This document shows, in pieces, positions 50,166 to 59,048 of a stretch of DNA of 64,000 bases. Origin of the DNA: AC-32 sp963765785. GTDB lineage: Bacteria > Actinomycetota > Thermoleophilia > Gaiellales > Gaiellaceae. Position 1 is the first letter of the stretch; each line of letters opens with the position of its first letter. The notes below the pieces were generated by a model. It saw only the letters and a list, made by a program, of their open reading frames with translations, was not told where the DNA came from and made no database searches. The translations under genes and the position numbers were made by a program. The stretch spans positions 13,390 to 77,389 of the forward strand of contig CAVXXW010000017.1 in NCBI GenBank assembly GCA_963765785.1. Direction: 5' to 3'.

Positions 50166-51589
50166 GGCCGGGCGACGCCGACCGCGGCCGCCGTCGCGGG
50201 TGCGAGGAACGGCGCGCACGCCTCGAAGCGCGCCTGGAAGAAGCGCAGGTGCTTCGGCTCGTAGGTCATGCGCAGGCCCGGCAGGGACTCGCGCCGCTCC
50301 CATACCTCCCCGATTACGTCCGCCACGTACGCGAGGTGCTCCTGCGTATAGACGCGCCGCGGGATCGTGAGGCGGACGAGCTCGAGCCCGTCGTACGGCT
50401 CGTCGCCGTGCTGCCCGGAGACGATGCCGCGCTCCATCGAGCGAACGCCGCCGGCGAGGTAGAGGGCGGCCGCGAGTGCCTGCGCCGGAAACTGCGTCTG
50501 CGGCAGGTGCGGCAGGAAGCGCTTCGCGTCGAGGAAGACGGCATGTGCGCCGATCGGTACGACGATCGGGATCCCGCGCTCGAGCAGCAGGCCGCCGAGG
50601 AACGCGCTCTGCGAGACGTAGTGTCGCACGATCGCCTCGTCGGCCGACTCGCGGATGCCCTGCGCCAGCGCCTCCATATCGTGTCCGGCGATGCCGCCGT
50701 AGTGCGGGAAGCCTTCGTAGATGACGACCTGCTCTCGAGCCGCCTCGGCGAGGTCGTCGTCGTTCAGGGCGAGCAGGCCTCCGATCGGAACGAAGTGGTC
50801 TTTCTTCGAGGAGAAGACGGCGCCGTCGGCAAGGGAGGCGATCGACGCGATCACGTGCGCGAAGCGCGCGTCGGCCCAGTCGGCCTCGCGGTCGATCACG
50901 AAGAGGGCGTTCTCGGAGATCCGCGTCGCGTCGAGGATCAGCGGCACGCCGTGCTCGAGCGTCAACTTGCGGACGCCGGCGAGGTTGTCCATCGAGAACG
51001 GCTGCCCGCCGGCCATGTTCAGGCACGCCTCGACGCGGACGAACGCGATTCGCTCCGGCGCGGCCGCCTCGAGCACGTGGCGCAGCTTGGCGAGGTCGAC
51101 GTTCCCCTTGAACGGGTGGGTCGAGGTGGGGTCGCTCGCCTCGGGGATCGAGACGTCGACCCAAGTCCCGCCTGCCAGCTCGACGTGCTCGCGCGAGGTG
51201 GTGAAGTAGAGGTTCGAGGGCACGAGCAGCCCCGGTCGCACGAGCAGCTTCGCCAGCAGGTGCTCGGCGCCGCGGCCCTGGTGGGTCGGGATCGTGTGGG
51301 GGAAGCCGTAGACGTCCCGAACGGCCTGCTCGAGCCGGAAGAAGCTGCGCGAGCCGGCGTACGCCTCGTCGCCGAGCTCCATCGCCGAGCGCTGCTCCTG
51401 CGAGAGGGCGGAGGTTCCGCTGTCGGTCAGGAGGTCGATGTAGACGTCGTCGGAGCGGAGGAGGAAGGTGTTGTAGCCGGCGGCCTCGAGCGCCCGCCTG
51501 CGCTCGGCTTCCGGCTTCAGCGAAACCGGCTCGACGACCTTGATCTTCCAGGGTGGAGGCGTCGTCACACTCTGATCGTCGCGCCGCAT
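50162..51589 (-). CDS. tpl: Tyrosine phenol-lyase
   Basis: 475 residues from ATG 51589; a GTG at 51565 is an alternative that gives the usual length of about 456-467. PLP beta-eliminating lyase: L-tyrosine to phenol, pyruvate and ammonia. Family blocks: VVEPVSLKPEAERRRALEAAGYNTFLLRS, DLLTDSGTSALS, MELGDEAYAGS, PTHQGRGAEH, NLYFTTSR, NMAGGQPFSM, LDATRISENA, and the PLP lysine in FSSKKDHFVPIGG. Two positions separate this enzyme from tryptophanase: the Arg of SMERG (R381 in Citrobacter TPL, not Arg in TnaA) and the Phe pair in LRFFQARF (F448/F449; His-Phe in TnaA). Both are of the phenol-lyase kind. First gene of an operon with a flavin reductase and an M20 peptidase. Confidence 0.86.
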   Translation of the reverse strand: MRRDDQSVTTPPPWKIKVVEPVSLKPEAERRRALEAAGYNTFLLRSDDVYIDLLTDSGTSALSQEQRSAMELGDEAYAGSRSFFRLEQAVRDVYGFPHTIPTHQGRGAEHLLAKLLVRPGLLVPSNLYFTTSREHVELAGGTWVDVSIPEASDPTSTHPFKGNVDLAKLRHVLEAAAPERIAFVRVEACLNMAGGQPFSMDNLAGVRKLTLEHGVPLILDATRISENALFVIDREADWADARFAHVIASIASLADGAVFSSKKDHFVPIGGLLALNDDDLAEAAREQVVIYEGFPHYGGIAGHDMEALAQGIRESADEAIVRHYVSQSAFLGGLLLERGIPIVVPIGAHAVFLDAKRFLPHLPQTQFPAQALAAALYLAGGVRSMERGIVSGQHGDEPYDGLELVRLTIPRRVYTQEHLAYVADVIGEVWERRESLPGLRMTYEPKHLRFFQARFEACAPFLAPATAAAVGVARP

Positions 51590-51593
51590 TTGC

Positions 51594-51620
51594 GCGGCGG
51601 CATCCGCGGATTCCCGCCGC
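51594..51620 (-). promoter_or_regulatory. GC-rich hairpin before tyrosine phenol-lyase
   Basis: GCGGCGG (51594-51600) pairs with CCGCCGC (51614-51620); the loop contains the palindrome ATCCGCGGAT. On the minus strand it sits between the cupredoxin stop and the phenol-lyase ATG, ending four bases before that ATG. It may attenuate or protect the message, or it may hide the start so that translation begins at GTG 51565. No U-run follows, so it is not a standard terminator. Confidence 0.4.
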
Positions 51621-51644
51621 GGCGCGCGGCTGACTACTGAGGCC

Positions 51645-52310
51645 TCAGCGCACGCGCAGCAGCTGCCGCAGTCCGTTGCGGTCGCTGCCGAAGCGATACC
51701 CGCCGCGGGCCAGGCGCATGACCCAGCTGACGCGCCCGCGGAATCGAACCCCAGTCCGCCGGTCGACGCCCTTGCCGCGTAGGTGGAAGTTCGCCTCCGC
51801 CGAGCGGTCGCTCACGACCACCCGCACGCGGCCTGCCTTGACAGCCCGCGGCGACAGCCCCACCGCGCCGGTGCCCGAGACCGACGCGCTCAGCGTGCGC
51901 AATGGTTGCGGCGGAGGAGGCGGCGGTGGCGGCGGCGAGTCGTTCACCAGGAACGAGCCGTTCATGATCTGCCAGTGCGGCTCGCAGGCGTAGGCGTACT
52001 CGGTGTTGTTCCTGAACGTGACGGTGAAGCTCTCCTGCCCGACGAAGGCGACGTCGGTGCGGAAGTTGACCGTCGGGTCGTCGTTGCTCGCCAGGTGGAA
52101 GTTGTGGATCGCGGAGCGGTCGTCGACGACGACGGTGTAGGTCCCGGGCAGCAGCCGCTGCACCTTCTTGCCGTCGGGCCCGTTGAGGGTGATGTTGAAC
52201 CCGTCATTGGTCCCGACGATCGCGGTCAGCACGACCGGGTCGGCGGCGCCGCGGGCCGAGCCGGAGAGGGCTCCGACCGCCACGGCGATGATCACGATCG
52301 CCCAGCGCAT
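51645..52310 (-). CDS. Secreted double cupredoxin-like protein
   Basis: 221 residues from ATG 52310. Signal peptide about 1-22. Domain 1 (about 26-125) carries a full type 1 copper site: His in DDRSAIHNFHL near 63-73 and Cys, His and Met in YACEPHWQIMNGSF near 107-120. A nine-proline linker (about 126-135) leads to domain 2 (about 137-221), which repeats VVVSDRSAEANFHLRGKGVDRRTGVRFRG in parallel with VVVDDRSAIHNFHLASNDDPTVNFRTDVAFVG but has lost Cys, His and Met. So this is a duplication in which only one copy still binds copper. Possible electron carrier or copper sensor outside the membrane; partner unknown. Confidence 0.78.
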   Translation of the reverse strand: MRWAIVIIAVAVGALSGSARGAADPVVLTAIVGTNDGFNITLNGPDGKKVQRLLPGTYTVVVDDRSAIHNFHLASNDDPTVNFRTDVAFVGQESFTVTFRNNTEYAYACEPHWQIMNGSFLVNDSPPPPPPPPPQPLRTLSASVSGTGAVGLSPRAVKAGRVRVVVSDRSAEANFHLRGKGVDRRTGVRFRGRVSWVMRLARGGYRFGSDRNGLRQLLRVR

Positions 52311-52371
52311 TTGACGCCACGGTGCCGGTCGGCCAGAGTCGGATCAACTTCTTAGCCAGAAAGAGAATCCG

Positions 52372-53475
52372 ATCATCACGTTCCGTTTCAGCGCAGACCC
52401 GGCCGAGTCGATCGCCTTCTCGTACTCGCCGTTGCTCGAGGCCGTGCTCAGCCTGCACGTGCTGACCGCACCGAAGCATCACCCGCTCCAGCACCCCTGG
52501 GTACGCCGGGCGCGCGCCATCCCGGCCGGGCTGCGGCGCGACATCGCCGCGTTCCGGTTCGCGTACGACAGGTTCGTGCCCGAGTTCCTGATGCCGTCAC
52601 CCTCGAGCCCGTACCACAGCTTCGACAAGGAGCTGGAAGGGCTCGCGGCACTCGACGACACGACCCTCGCGTTCGGCTTCCTCCGGCCGCTCTGGGACCA
52701 CCGAGGCGAGCGCGACGAACGGGTGCTCGCCGATCCGCAGGTGCGGAAGCACGTCGAGTCGCGGGTCGCGGAGCTCGGGGCGGACCAGAGCCTCGCTCGA
52801 CTGATCTTCGAGTCGCCGCGCGAGCTTGCGACCCGCTTCGCCGTGTTTCTCGCGGGCTACTGGGAGACCGCGTTCGCCGGCGAGTGGGACGAGCTCGAGC
52901 CGAGGCTCGCCGAAACCGTCGGCGAGGCCGGACGGCGGATCGCCGGTGACGGCGTCTACTCGTATCTCGCCGGGCTGTCCCCGCAGCTGCTGATCGACTC
53001 GTCACGGGGCGAGCTCAAGCGCGACCTGCCGCACGAGCACACGGTCGACGTCGGCCCGCAGGCAGAGCTCGTGCTCGTGCCCAGCGCGTTCGTGTGGCCA
53101 CACGTGCGCATCAACTGCGACGCTCCGTGGCCGCCGGCGATCGTCTATCCGGCGCCGTTCGCGCTCGCAGGCAGCAAGCCGAAGCTCCCCTCGGAGGACG
53201 TCGTCCACGTGCTTCGCGCGCTCGCCGACCCGACGAGGCTCCGCGCGCTGAAGCTGATCGCCGCGGGCGAGCGGTCGACGCAGGAGCTGGCTCCGCTGAT
53301 CGGGATCAGCGAGGCCGGTCTCTCCAAGCACCTGCGGCTGCTGGCCCGGGCCGGGCTGGTCCGCACGCGACGCGAGGGTTACTACGTCCTCTACGGCGTC
53401 GACCTCGAACGCGTCTCGACGCTTTCGGACGGCGTGCTGCGGTTCCTCGCCGAGCCGCCGCACGACGCCGCGTAA
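52372..53475 (+). CDS. DUF5937 / ArsR-family transcriptional regulator, unusual start
   Basis: 347 residues from TTG 52432, or 367 if begun at ATC 52372. The C-terminal third (HVLRALADPTRLRALKLIAAGERSTQELAPLIGISEAGLSKHLRLLARAGLVRTRREGYYVLYGV) is an ArsR winged helix. The N-terminal part is the DUF5937 ligand domain common in actinobacteria, which normally opens with a strand like ITxRFSADD. Exactly such a strand (IITFRFSADPAESIAFSYSPLLEAVLSL) is encoded upstream of every ATG, GTG or TTG, so the real start is probably ATC 52372 or 52375. No metal-binding cysteines are seen. Divergent from the cupredoxin gene, a plausible target. Confidence 0.78.
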   Translation: MITFRFSADPAESIAFSYSPLLEAVLSLHVLTAPKHHPLQHPWVRRARAIPAGLRRDIAAFRFAYDRFVPEFLMPSPSSPYHSFDKELEGLAALDDTTLAFGFLRPLWDHRGERDERVLADPQVRKHVESRVAELGADQSLARLIFESPRELATRFAVFLAGYWETAFAGEWDELEPRLAETVGEAGRRIAGDGVYSYLAGLSPQLLIDSSRGELKRDLPHEHTVDVGPQAELVLVPSAFVWPHVRINCDAPWPPAIVYPAPFALAGSKPKLPSEDVVHVLRALADPTRLRALKLIAAGERSTQELAPLIGISEAGLSKHLRLLARAGLVRTRREGYYVLYGVDLERVSTLSDGVLRFLAEPPHDAA

Positions 53476-53508
53476 GGACTTCGTAAGGCTCTGCAGAACC
53501 GTCAGGAG

Positions 53509-53524
53509 CGGCCGAGAACGGCCG
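53509..53524. promoter_or_regulatory. Inverted repeat in the UXS promoter
   Basis: CGGCCG-AGAA-CGGCCG, a perfect 6-4-6 dyad one base before the -10 candidate TACCAT (53526-53531). It covers the usual spacer between -35 and -10 and could be an operator. Confidence 0.35.
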
Positions 53525-53525
53525 A

Positions 53526-53531
53526 TACCAT
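53526..53531 (+). promoter_or_regulatory. Candidate -10 box TACCAT
   Basis: TACCAT is followed by seven bases and then the ATG at 53539, compatible with a leaderless transcript. Confidence 0.4.
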
Positions 53532-53538
53532 CCTTCGA

Positions 53539-54477
53539 ATGCCTACTGCAATCGTGACCGGCGGGGCCGGGTTTCTCGGCTCTCACCTCTGCGAGTACCT
53601 GCTCGCGAACGACCATCGCGTCATCTGCGTCGACAACCTCGAGACCAGCTCGCTGGAGAACCTCGAGCACCTGCGCGACGACGCCTTCGCATTCGTCAAC
53701 CACGACATGGTCCACCACCTGCAGATCGACGAGCCGGTCGACGTCGTCTACCACCTCGCGGCGCTGGCGAGTCCGATCGACTACCTCCGTCAGCCGCTGC
53801 ACTCGCTCAAGGTGGGCTCCTACGGGACGCACCACGCGCTCGGGCTCGCGAAGTGGAAGCGCGCCCGCTTCCTGCTGTTCTCTACGAGCGAGGTCTACGG
53901 CGACCCCCAGGTGCACCCGCAGCCGGAGAGCTACTGGGGGAACGTCAACCCGATCGGCCCACGCGGCGTCTACGACGAGGCGAAGCGGTACGCCGAGGCG
54001 CTGACGATGGCGTACCACACTCAGCAGGGCGTCGACACCGGGATCGTCCGGATCTTCAACACCTACGGGCCGCGAATGCGATCGCACGACGGGCGGGCGA
54101 TCCCGACCTTCGTCCGCCAGGCGCTCGAGAACGCCCCGATCACCGTTTTCGGCAAAGGCGAGCAGACGCGGAGCTTCTGCTACGTCGACGACCTGGTCCG
54201 CGGCCTTCACCTGCTTGCCGAGAGCGCCGAGCACCTGCCCGTAAACCTGGGCAACCCAACGGAGTTTTCGATTCTCGAACTTGCGCAAACAGTTATCCGA
54301 GTCACTTCGTCCAACAGCGAAATCGTCTTCGAGGCGCTGCCCGTCGACGATCCACAGGTTCGCCAGCCCGACATCACCCGAGCCAGGCAGGTGCTGGGCT
54401 GGGAGCCCGAGATCCAACTCGAGGAGGGGCTGCGGCGCATGTTGCCGAGCCTCGGGAGGGAGCCACTTGCAATTTAG
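53539..54477 (+). CDS. uxs: UDP-glucuronate decarboxylase (UDP-xylose synthase)
   Basis: 312 residues. Extended SDR: GGAGFLGSHLCEYLL at 8-22 binds NAD; LAALASPIDYLRQPL near 74-88 and the long STSEVYGDPQVHPQPESYWGNVNPIGPRGVYDEAKRYAEALTMAY block near 115-159 are nearly invariant in UDP-xylose synthases, with Tyr-x3-Lys in YDEAK. RIFNTYGPRM near 170 and RSFCYVDDLVRGL near 213 complete it. It converts UDP-glucuronate to UDP-xylose, so xylose or a derivative is probably part of the surface glycan. The end overlaps the next gene by 11 bases. Confidence 0.9.
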   Translation: MPTAIVTGGAGFLGSHLCEYLLANDHRVICVDNLETSSLENLEHLRDDAFAFVNHDMVHHLQIDEPVDVVYHLAALASPIDYLRQPLHSLKVGSYGTHHALGLAKWKRARFLLFSTSEVYGDPQVHPQPESYWGNVNPIGPRGVYDEAKRYAEALTMAYHTQQGVDTGIVRIFNTYGPRMRSHDGRAIPTFVRQALENAPITVFGKGEQTRSFCYVDDLVRGLHLLAESAEHLPVNLGNPTEFSILELAQTVIRVTSSNSEIVFEALPVDDPQVRQPDITRARQVLGWEPEIQLEEGLRRMLPSLGREPLAI

Positions 54478-55612
54478 GAAAGCCAGCATCGCCCTGATCA
54501 CGATCGTCCTCTGCGCATTCGCCGCCACGGCGTCGCCGCCCAAGGCCGCCGCGGCGCCGGGGATGCTCGTGGGTATCTACGACCCCGTGCAGCCGATCGC
54601 GTCGCCGGAGACGACCTTTCCGACGCTGGTCAAGCTGCGCGCGCAGATCATCCGCCTGAACCTGGACTGGAACGTGGTCGCGGCCAAGAAGCCGACGAAC
54701 CCGGCCGACCCGGCCGACCCCGCCTACAACTGGTCGTCGTACGACCAGGTCGTGCTCAACGCGGCCAAGAACAAGATCCAGGTGCTGTTCACGATCTACG
54801 GCACCCCGCGCTGGGCCCAGGGCACGAAGAAGGGCGTCAACCGCGTCCCGGCCAAGATGTCGTCGCTGAAGTACTTCGCGCTGGCCGCGGCCAAGCGCTA
54901 CAGCGGCACGTACAAGCGCGACGACGGGACGAAGCTCCCGGCCGTGCGCAAGTGGCTGGCGTGGAACGAGCCGAACAACCCGCTCTTCCTGTCGCCGCAG
55001 TGGCAGAAGATCGGCAAGCGCTACATCCCGATCGCGGCGCGCAACTACGTCGGGATCTGCACCGCGATCTGGAGCGGCGTGCACGCGTCGCACCTCTCGA
55101 AGGAGGTCGTCGGCTGCGGCGCCACCGACCCGCGGGGCAACAACTCCGGCCGGAACGCGCGGCCGTCGATCTCGCCGATCGCGTTCCTGGCCGACCTGAA
55201 GCACTACGGCCTGAAGGGCAGCCACTTCGACGTCTACGCGCACCATCCGTACTACGGCAGCCGCACCGAGAGCCCGACGACGATGCCGAAGGGCAAGCAG
55301 ACGGTCACGCTCGCGAACCTGAGCGTGCTGACGACGCTGCTCGGGAAGCTCTACGGCAACAAGAAGCTCTGGATCACCGAGTACGGCTACCAGACGAGCC
55401 CGCCCGACCGGGCCTTCGGCGTCTCGTGGATCAACCAGGCGCGGTACCTGACGAAGGCCTACGCGATCGCCCGCAAGAACCCACGCGTCACGATGATGCT
55501 CTGGTTCCTGCTGAAGGACGAGCAGCGGCTGGGCGGCTGGCAGTCGGGCTTCTTCACCGCGGCCGGGAAGAAGAAGCCGGCTTTCGACGCGTTCCGCAAG
55601 CTGCCACACTAG
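54467..55612 (+). CDS. Secreted glycoside hydrolase-like protein (clan GH-A fold)
   Basis: 381 residues from TTG 54467, which has GGGAGGGAG upstream. Signal peptide about 1-28 ending AAAA. A (beta/alpha)8 barrel is suggested by LRAQIIRLNLDWNVVAAKKP near 56, KNKIQVLFTIYGTPRWAQG near 98, RKWLAWNEPNNPLFLSPQ near 163-180 (acid/base Glu in NEP), HFDVYAHHPYYGS near 255 and LWITEYGYQTSPP near 303-315 (nucleophile Glu in TEYG). The two Glu at ends of strands 4 and 7 fit clan GH-A (GH5/39-like). In an assembly locus such an enzyme may trim or release polymer. Substrate unknown. Confidence 0.78.
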   Translation: MQFRKASIALITIVLCAFAATASPPKAAAAPGMLVGIYDPVQPIASPETTFPTLVKLRAQIIRLNLDWNVVAAKKPTNPADPADPAYNWSSYDQVVLNAAKNKIQVLFTIYGTPRWAQGTKKGVNRVPAKMSSLKYFALAAAKRYSGTYKRDDGTKLPAVRKWLAWNEPNNPLFLSPQWQKIGKRYIPIAARNYVGICTAIWSGVHASHLSKEVVGCGATDPRGNNSGRNARPSISPIAFLADLKHYGLKGSHFDVYAHHPYYGSRTESPTTMPKGKQTVTLANLSVLTTLLGKLYGNKKLWITEYGYQTSPPDRAFGVSWINQARYLTKAYAIARKNPRVTMMLWFLLKDEQRLGGWQSGFFTAAGKKKPAFDAFRKLPH

Positions 55613-55617
55613 AACGC

Positions 55618-57147
55618 GTGGCAACACCGACTTCGCAGCGGGGGAGGGGTCGCATCCCCGCCCCCGCTGTGGGGGACGACGCGCCCGTTCGGATCGTCAG
55701 CGACATCCGGGCGGGCGCGCCGTTCCTGCTCAGGCGCGCCCAGCTCCTCTCGGCGACGAGGCGGCTCGCGAGCATCACGGTGCTCGTCTGCCTCGATCTC
55801 GCCGGGCTCGTGCTCGGGCTCTACGCCGCGCTCGTCGCACGCGAGCTCTACTACGGTCGCGAGCCGGTCCTGTGGGGCGTCCTCTGGCGCGTCGAGACGG
55901 ACTGGCTGCCGTTCCTGACGCTGGTGACGGTGCTCGTCTTCTCGCAGGCGCACCTCTACGACGAGCGTGAGCGGCGGCCGGGCTTCGGCCGCGTCCTCTC
56001 GTCGCTGATCCTGGTCGCGCTGATCACGCTCGCCTTCGCGATCGGCACGGGCCACCAGTTCTCGACCTACGGCCTCGCGCCGACCGCCGTCGTCTTCTGC
56101 GCGGTCACGATCGCCGGCTTCCGCGCGAGCTACGAGCTCGTCACGAGCGAGTTCCTGCGTGCGCGGGGCACGCGCCGCTACGCGCTGCTCGCGGGGTCGG
56201 GCGAGAACATCGCCCACCTCCACGGCGCGCTCGGTTCCGGCCGCAGCGGCATCGACTACGAGTTCGTCGGCGCGGTGGCGCCGTCGCCGGACGGCGTCAA
56301 CCTGCCGGTACTCGGTCACGTGCGCGACCTGCCCGCCGTGCTCGACCGCGAGCGCGTGGACGAGCTGATCCTGACCGACTCCGACTTCCGCGACCGCGAG
56401 CTGCTCGAGATCGTCGACGCGGCGCACCGGCGCGGCGTCGAGGTGCGGATCGCGCCGAAGGCGACCGAGCTGCTGACCCAGCGCGTCGAGTTCGTGCCAG
56501 GCCAGGGCATCCCGCTCTTCGAGCTGCGCCCGCCCGCGTTCGTCGGGATGGACTGGGTCGTCAAGCGCGCGTTCGACCTCGTCGTCTCGTCGCTCGTGCT
56601 CGTCGTCGGGCTGCCGCTCTGGCTCGCGATCGCGGCCGCCGTGAAGCTCAACTCGCGCGGTCCCGTCTTCTTCCGCGACCGGCGGGTCGGCCTCGGCGAG
56701 CAGGAGTTCGGGATGGTCAAGTTCCGGACGATGTACGCGGACGCAGCCGGCCTGCAGGCCGAGCTCGAGGCGTCCAACGAGGCGGACGGCCCGCTGTTCA
56801 AGATCCGCGAGGACCCGCGCGTCACCTCGGTCGGCGCCTTCCTGCGCCGCTTCTCGCTCGACGAGATCCCGCAGGTCTGGAACGTCCTGCGCGGCGAGAT
56901 GAGCCTGGTCGGCCCGCGCCCGCTGCCGCTGCGCGACTACGAGCGGCTCGAGGCGTGGCACCGCAAGCGCTACCTCGTGCTGCCTGGCGTGACCGGCCTC
57001 TGGCAGATCTCCGGCCGCTCGAACCTCGGCTTCGACGACCTCGTCCGGCTCGACTTCTTCTACCTCGAGAACTGGTCGGTCTGGCTCGACATCTCGATCC
57101 TCGCGAAGACCATTCCGGCCGTCGTCACCAGCCGCGGCGCGTACTGA
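55618..57147 (+). CDS. Polyprenyl glycosylphosphotransferase, full-length (WbaP/WcaJ type)
   Basis: 509 residues from GTG 55618. Four to five N-terminal spans (about 45-165), a Rossmann-like middle domain (LLAGSGENIAHLHGAL near 190, PVLGHVRDLPAVLDRERVDELILT near 226-249), then the catalytic domain: MDWVVKRAFDLVVSSLVLVVGLPLWLAIAAAVKLNSRGPVFFRDRRVGLGEQEFGMVKFRTMYADA, RVTSVGAFLRRFSLDEIPQVWNVLRGEMSLVGPRPLP and PGVTGLWQISGRSNLGFDDLVRLDFFYLENWS. It starts glycan assembly on undecaprenyl phosphate. This is the second initiating enzyme in the window; the other (36099) is the short form, so two repeat units or two carrier-sugar choices are likely. Confidence 0.92.
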   Translation: MATPTSQRGRGRIPAPAVGDDAPVRIVSDIRAGAPFLLRRAQLLSATRRLASITVLVCLDLAGLVLGLYAALVARELYYGREPVLWGVLWRVETDWLPFLTLVTVLVFSQAHLYDERERRPGFGRVLSSLILVALITLAFAIGTGHQFSTYGLAPTAVVFCAVTIAGFRASYELVTSEFLRARGTRRYALLAGSGENIAHLHGALGSGRSGIDYEFVGAVAPSPDGVNLPVLGHVRDLPAVLDRERVDELILTDSDFRDRELLEIVDAAHRRGVEVRIAPKATELLTQRVEFVPGQGIPLFELRPPAFVGMDWVVKRAFDLVVSSLVLVVGLPLWLAIAAAVKLNSRGPVFFRDRRVGLGEQEFGMVKFRTMYADAAGLQAELEASNEADGPLFKIREDPRVTSVGAFLRRFSLDEIPQVWNVLRGEMSLVGPRPLPLRDYERLEAWHRKRYLVLPGVTGLWQISGRSNLGFDDLVRLDFFYLENWSVWLDISILAKTIPAVVTSRGAY

Positions 57148-57148
57148 G

Positions 57149-58014
57149 GTGGAGCGCGTCCTCGTCACGGGGGCCGAACGGGCTTCGTCGGCGGGCACCT
57201 GCGGGCCGAGCTCGGCGAGGCATTCGCGCCGTTCGAGGGCGACGTGCTCGACGCCGATGCGCTGCGCCGAGCCGTGGGGAGCGCCGACGCGGTCGTCCAC
57301 CTTGCGGCCGAGTCGTCGGTCGCAGGCTCGTGGGAGGACCCGCTGCGCGCGTGGCGGGTGAACGTCAACGGCACCGTGAACGTGCTCGACGCGGTGCGCG
57401 CCGAGCGGCCCGAGGCGCGTGTGCTGGTCGCCTCGACGTGCGAGGTGTACGGCCGCGCCGAGCGAATCCCCACGCCCGAGGACGAGCCGGCCCGGCCCGT
57501 TTCGCCGTACGCAGCGACGAAGGCCGCCGCGGAGCTCGCCTGCTCCGTCTCCAATCTCGACGTGGTCGTCGTGCGGCCGTCGAACCACGAGGGCCCGGGC
57601 CGGGACGAGCGCTTCGCGGTCGGCTCGTGGGCACGCCAGATCGCGCGCCTCGAGAGCGAGGGCGGCGGCACGCTGCTCGTCGGCGACCTGACCGCCGAGC
57701 GCGACATCGTCGACGTCCGCGACGTCTGCCGCGCCTACCGCCTGCTGCTCGACCGTTCGGTTCCCGCCGGCACGTACAACGTCGGATCCGGGCGAACCGT
57801 CACGATTGCGCACGTGATGGAGCTGCTCGTCGAGCACGCGCGGGTGCCGGTCCACGTCGAACGGGACGAGACGCCGGCTCCGGCCGGCCGAGATCCCGCG
57901 GCTCGCGTGCGACCCCGCCCGCATGGAGGCGGCGACGGGCTGGCGGCCCGAGATTCCGCTCGAGCAGACGCTCTCCGACACGCTCGGCGCCGCTCGCGAG
58001 CTGGAGCCGGCGCG

Positions 58015-58018
<4 letters not shown>
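57149..58018 (+). CDS. NAD-dependent sugar epimerase/reductase, frame broken twice (57176, 57874)
   Basis: About 290 residues across two compensating breaks. From GTG 57149 ERVLVTGA is in one frame; GFVGGHLRAELGEAF follows in a second (net one base missing between 57173 and 57182); after HVERDET a third segment RLRPAEIPRLACDPARMEAATGWRPEIPLEQTL continues once an extra base at 57874 is dropped, ending at TGA 58018 in the original frame. The middle part shows STCEVYGRAERIPTPEDEPARPVSPYAATKAAAEL with Ser and Tyr-x3-Lys, and VRPSNHEGPG. The C-terminal and NAD-binding ends are intact, so errors are more likely than decay. Next to GDP-mannose dehydratase it is the natural candidate for a GDP-4-keto-6-deoxymannose reductase (Rmd-like). 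Confidence 0.72.
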
Positions 58019-59008
<990 letters not shown>

Positions 59009-59048
59009 GTCGGTCGTGCCGTCGCCGAGGGAGAACGACTCTCGCTGC

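Noticed and set aside
50162..51589. Tryptophanase
   Set aside because: Arg in SMERG and Phe-Phe in LRFFQARF are the tyrosine phenol-lyase residues; tryptophanase has a non-Arg residue and His-Phe at these places.
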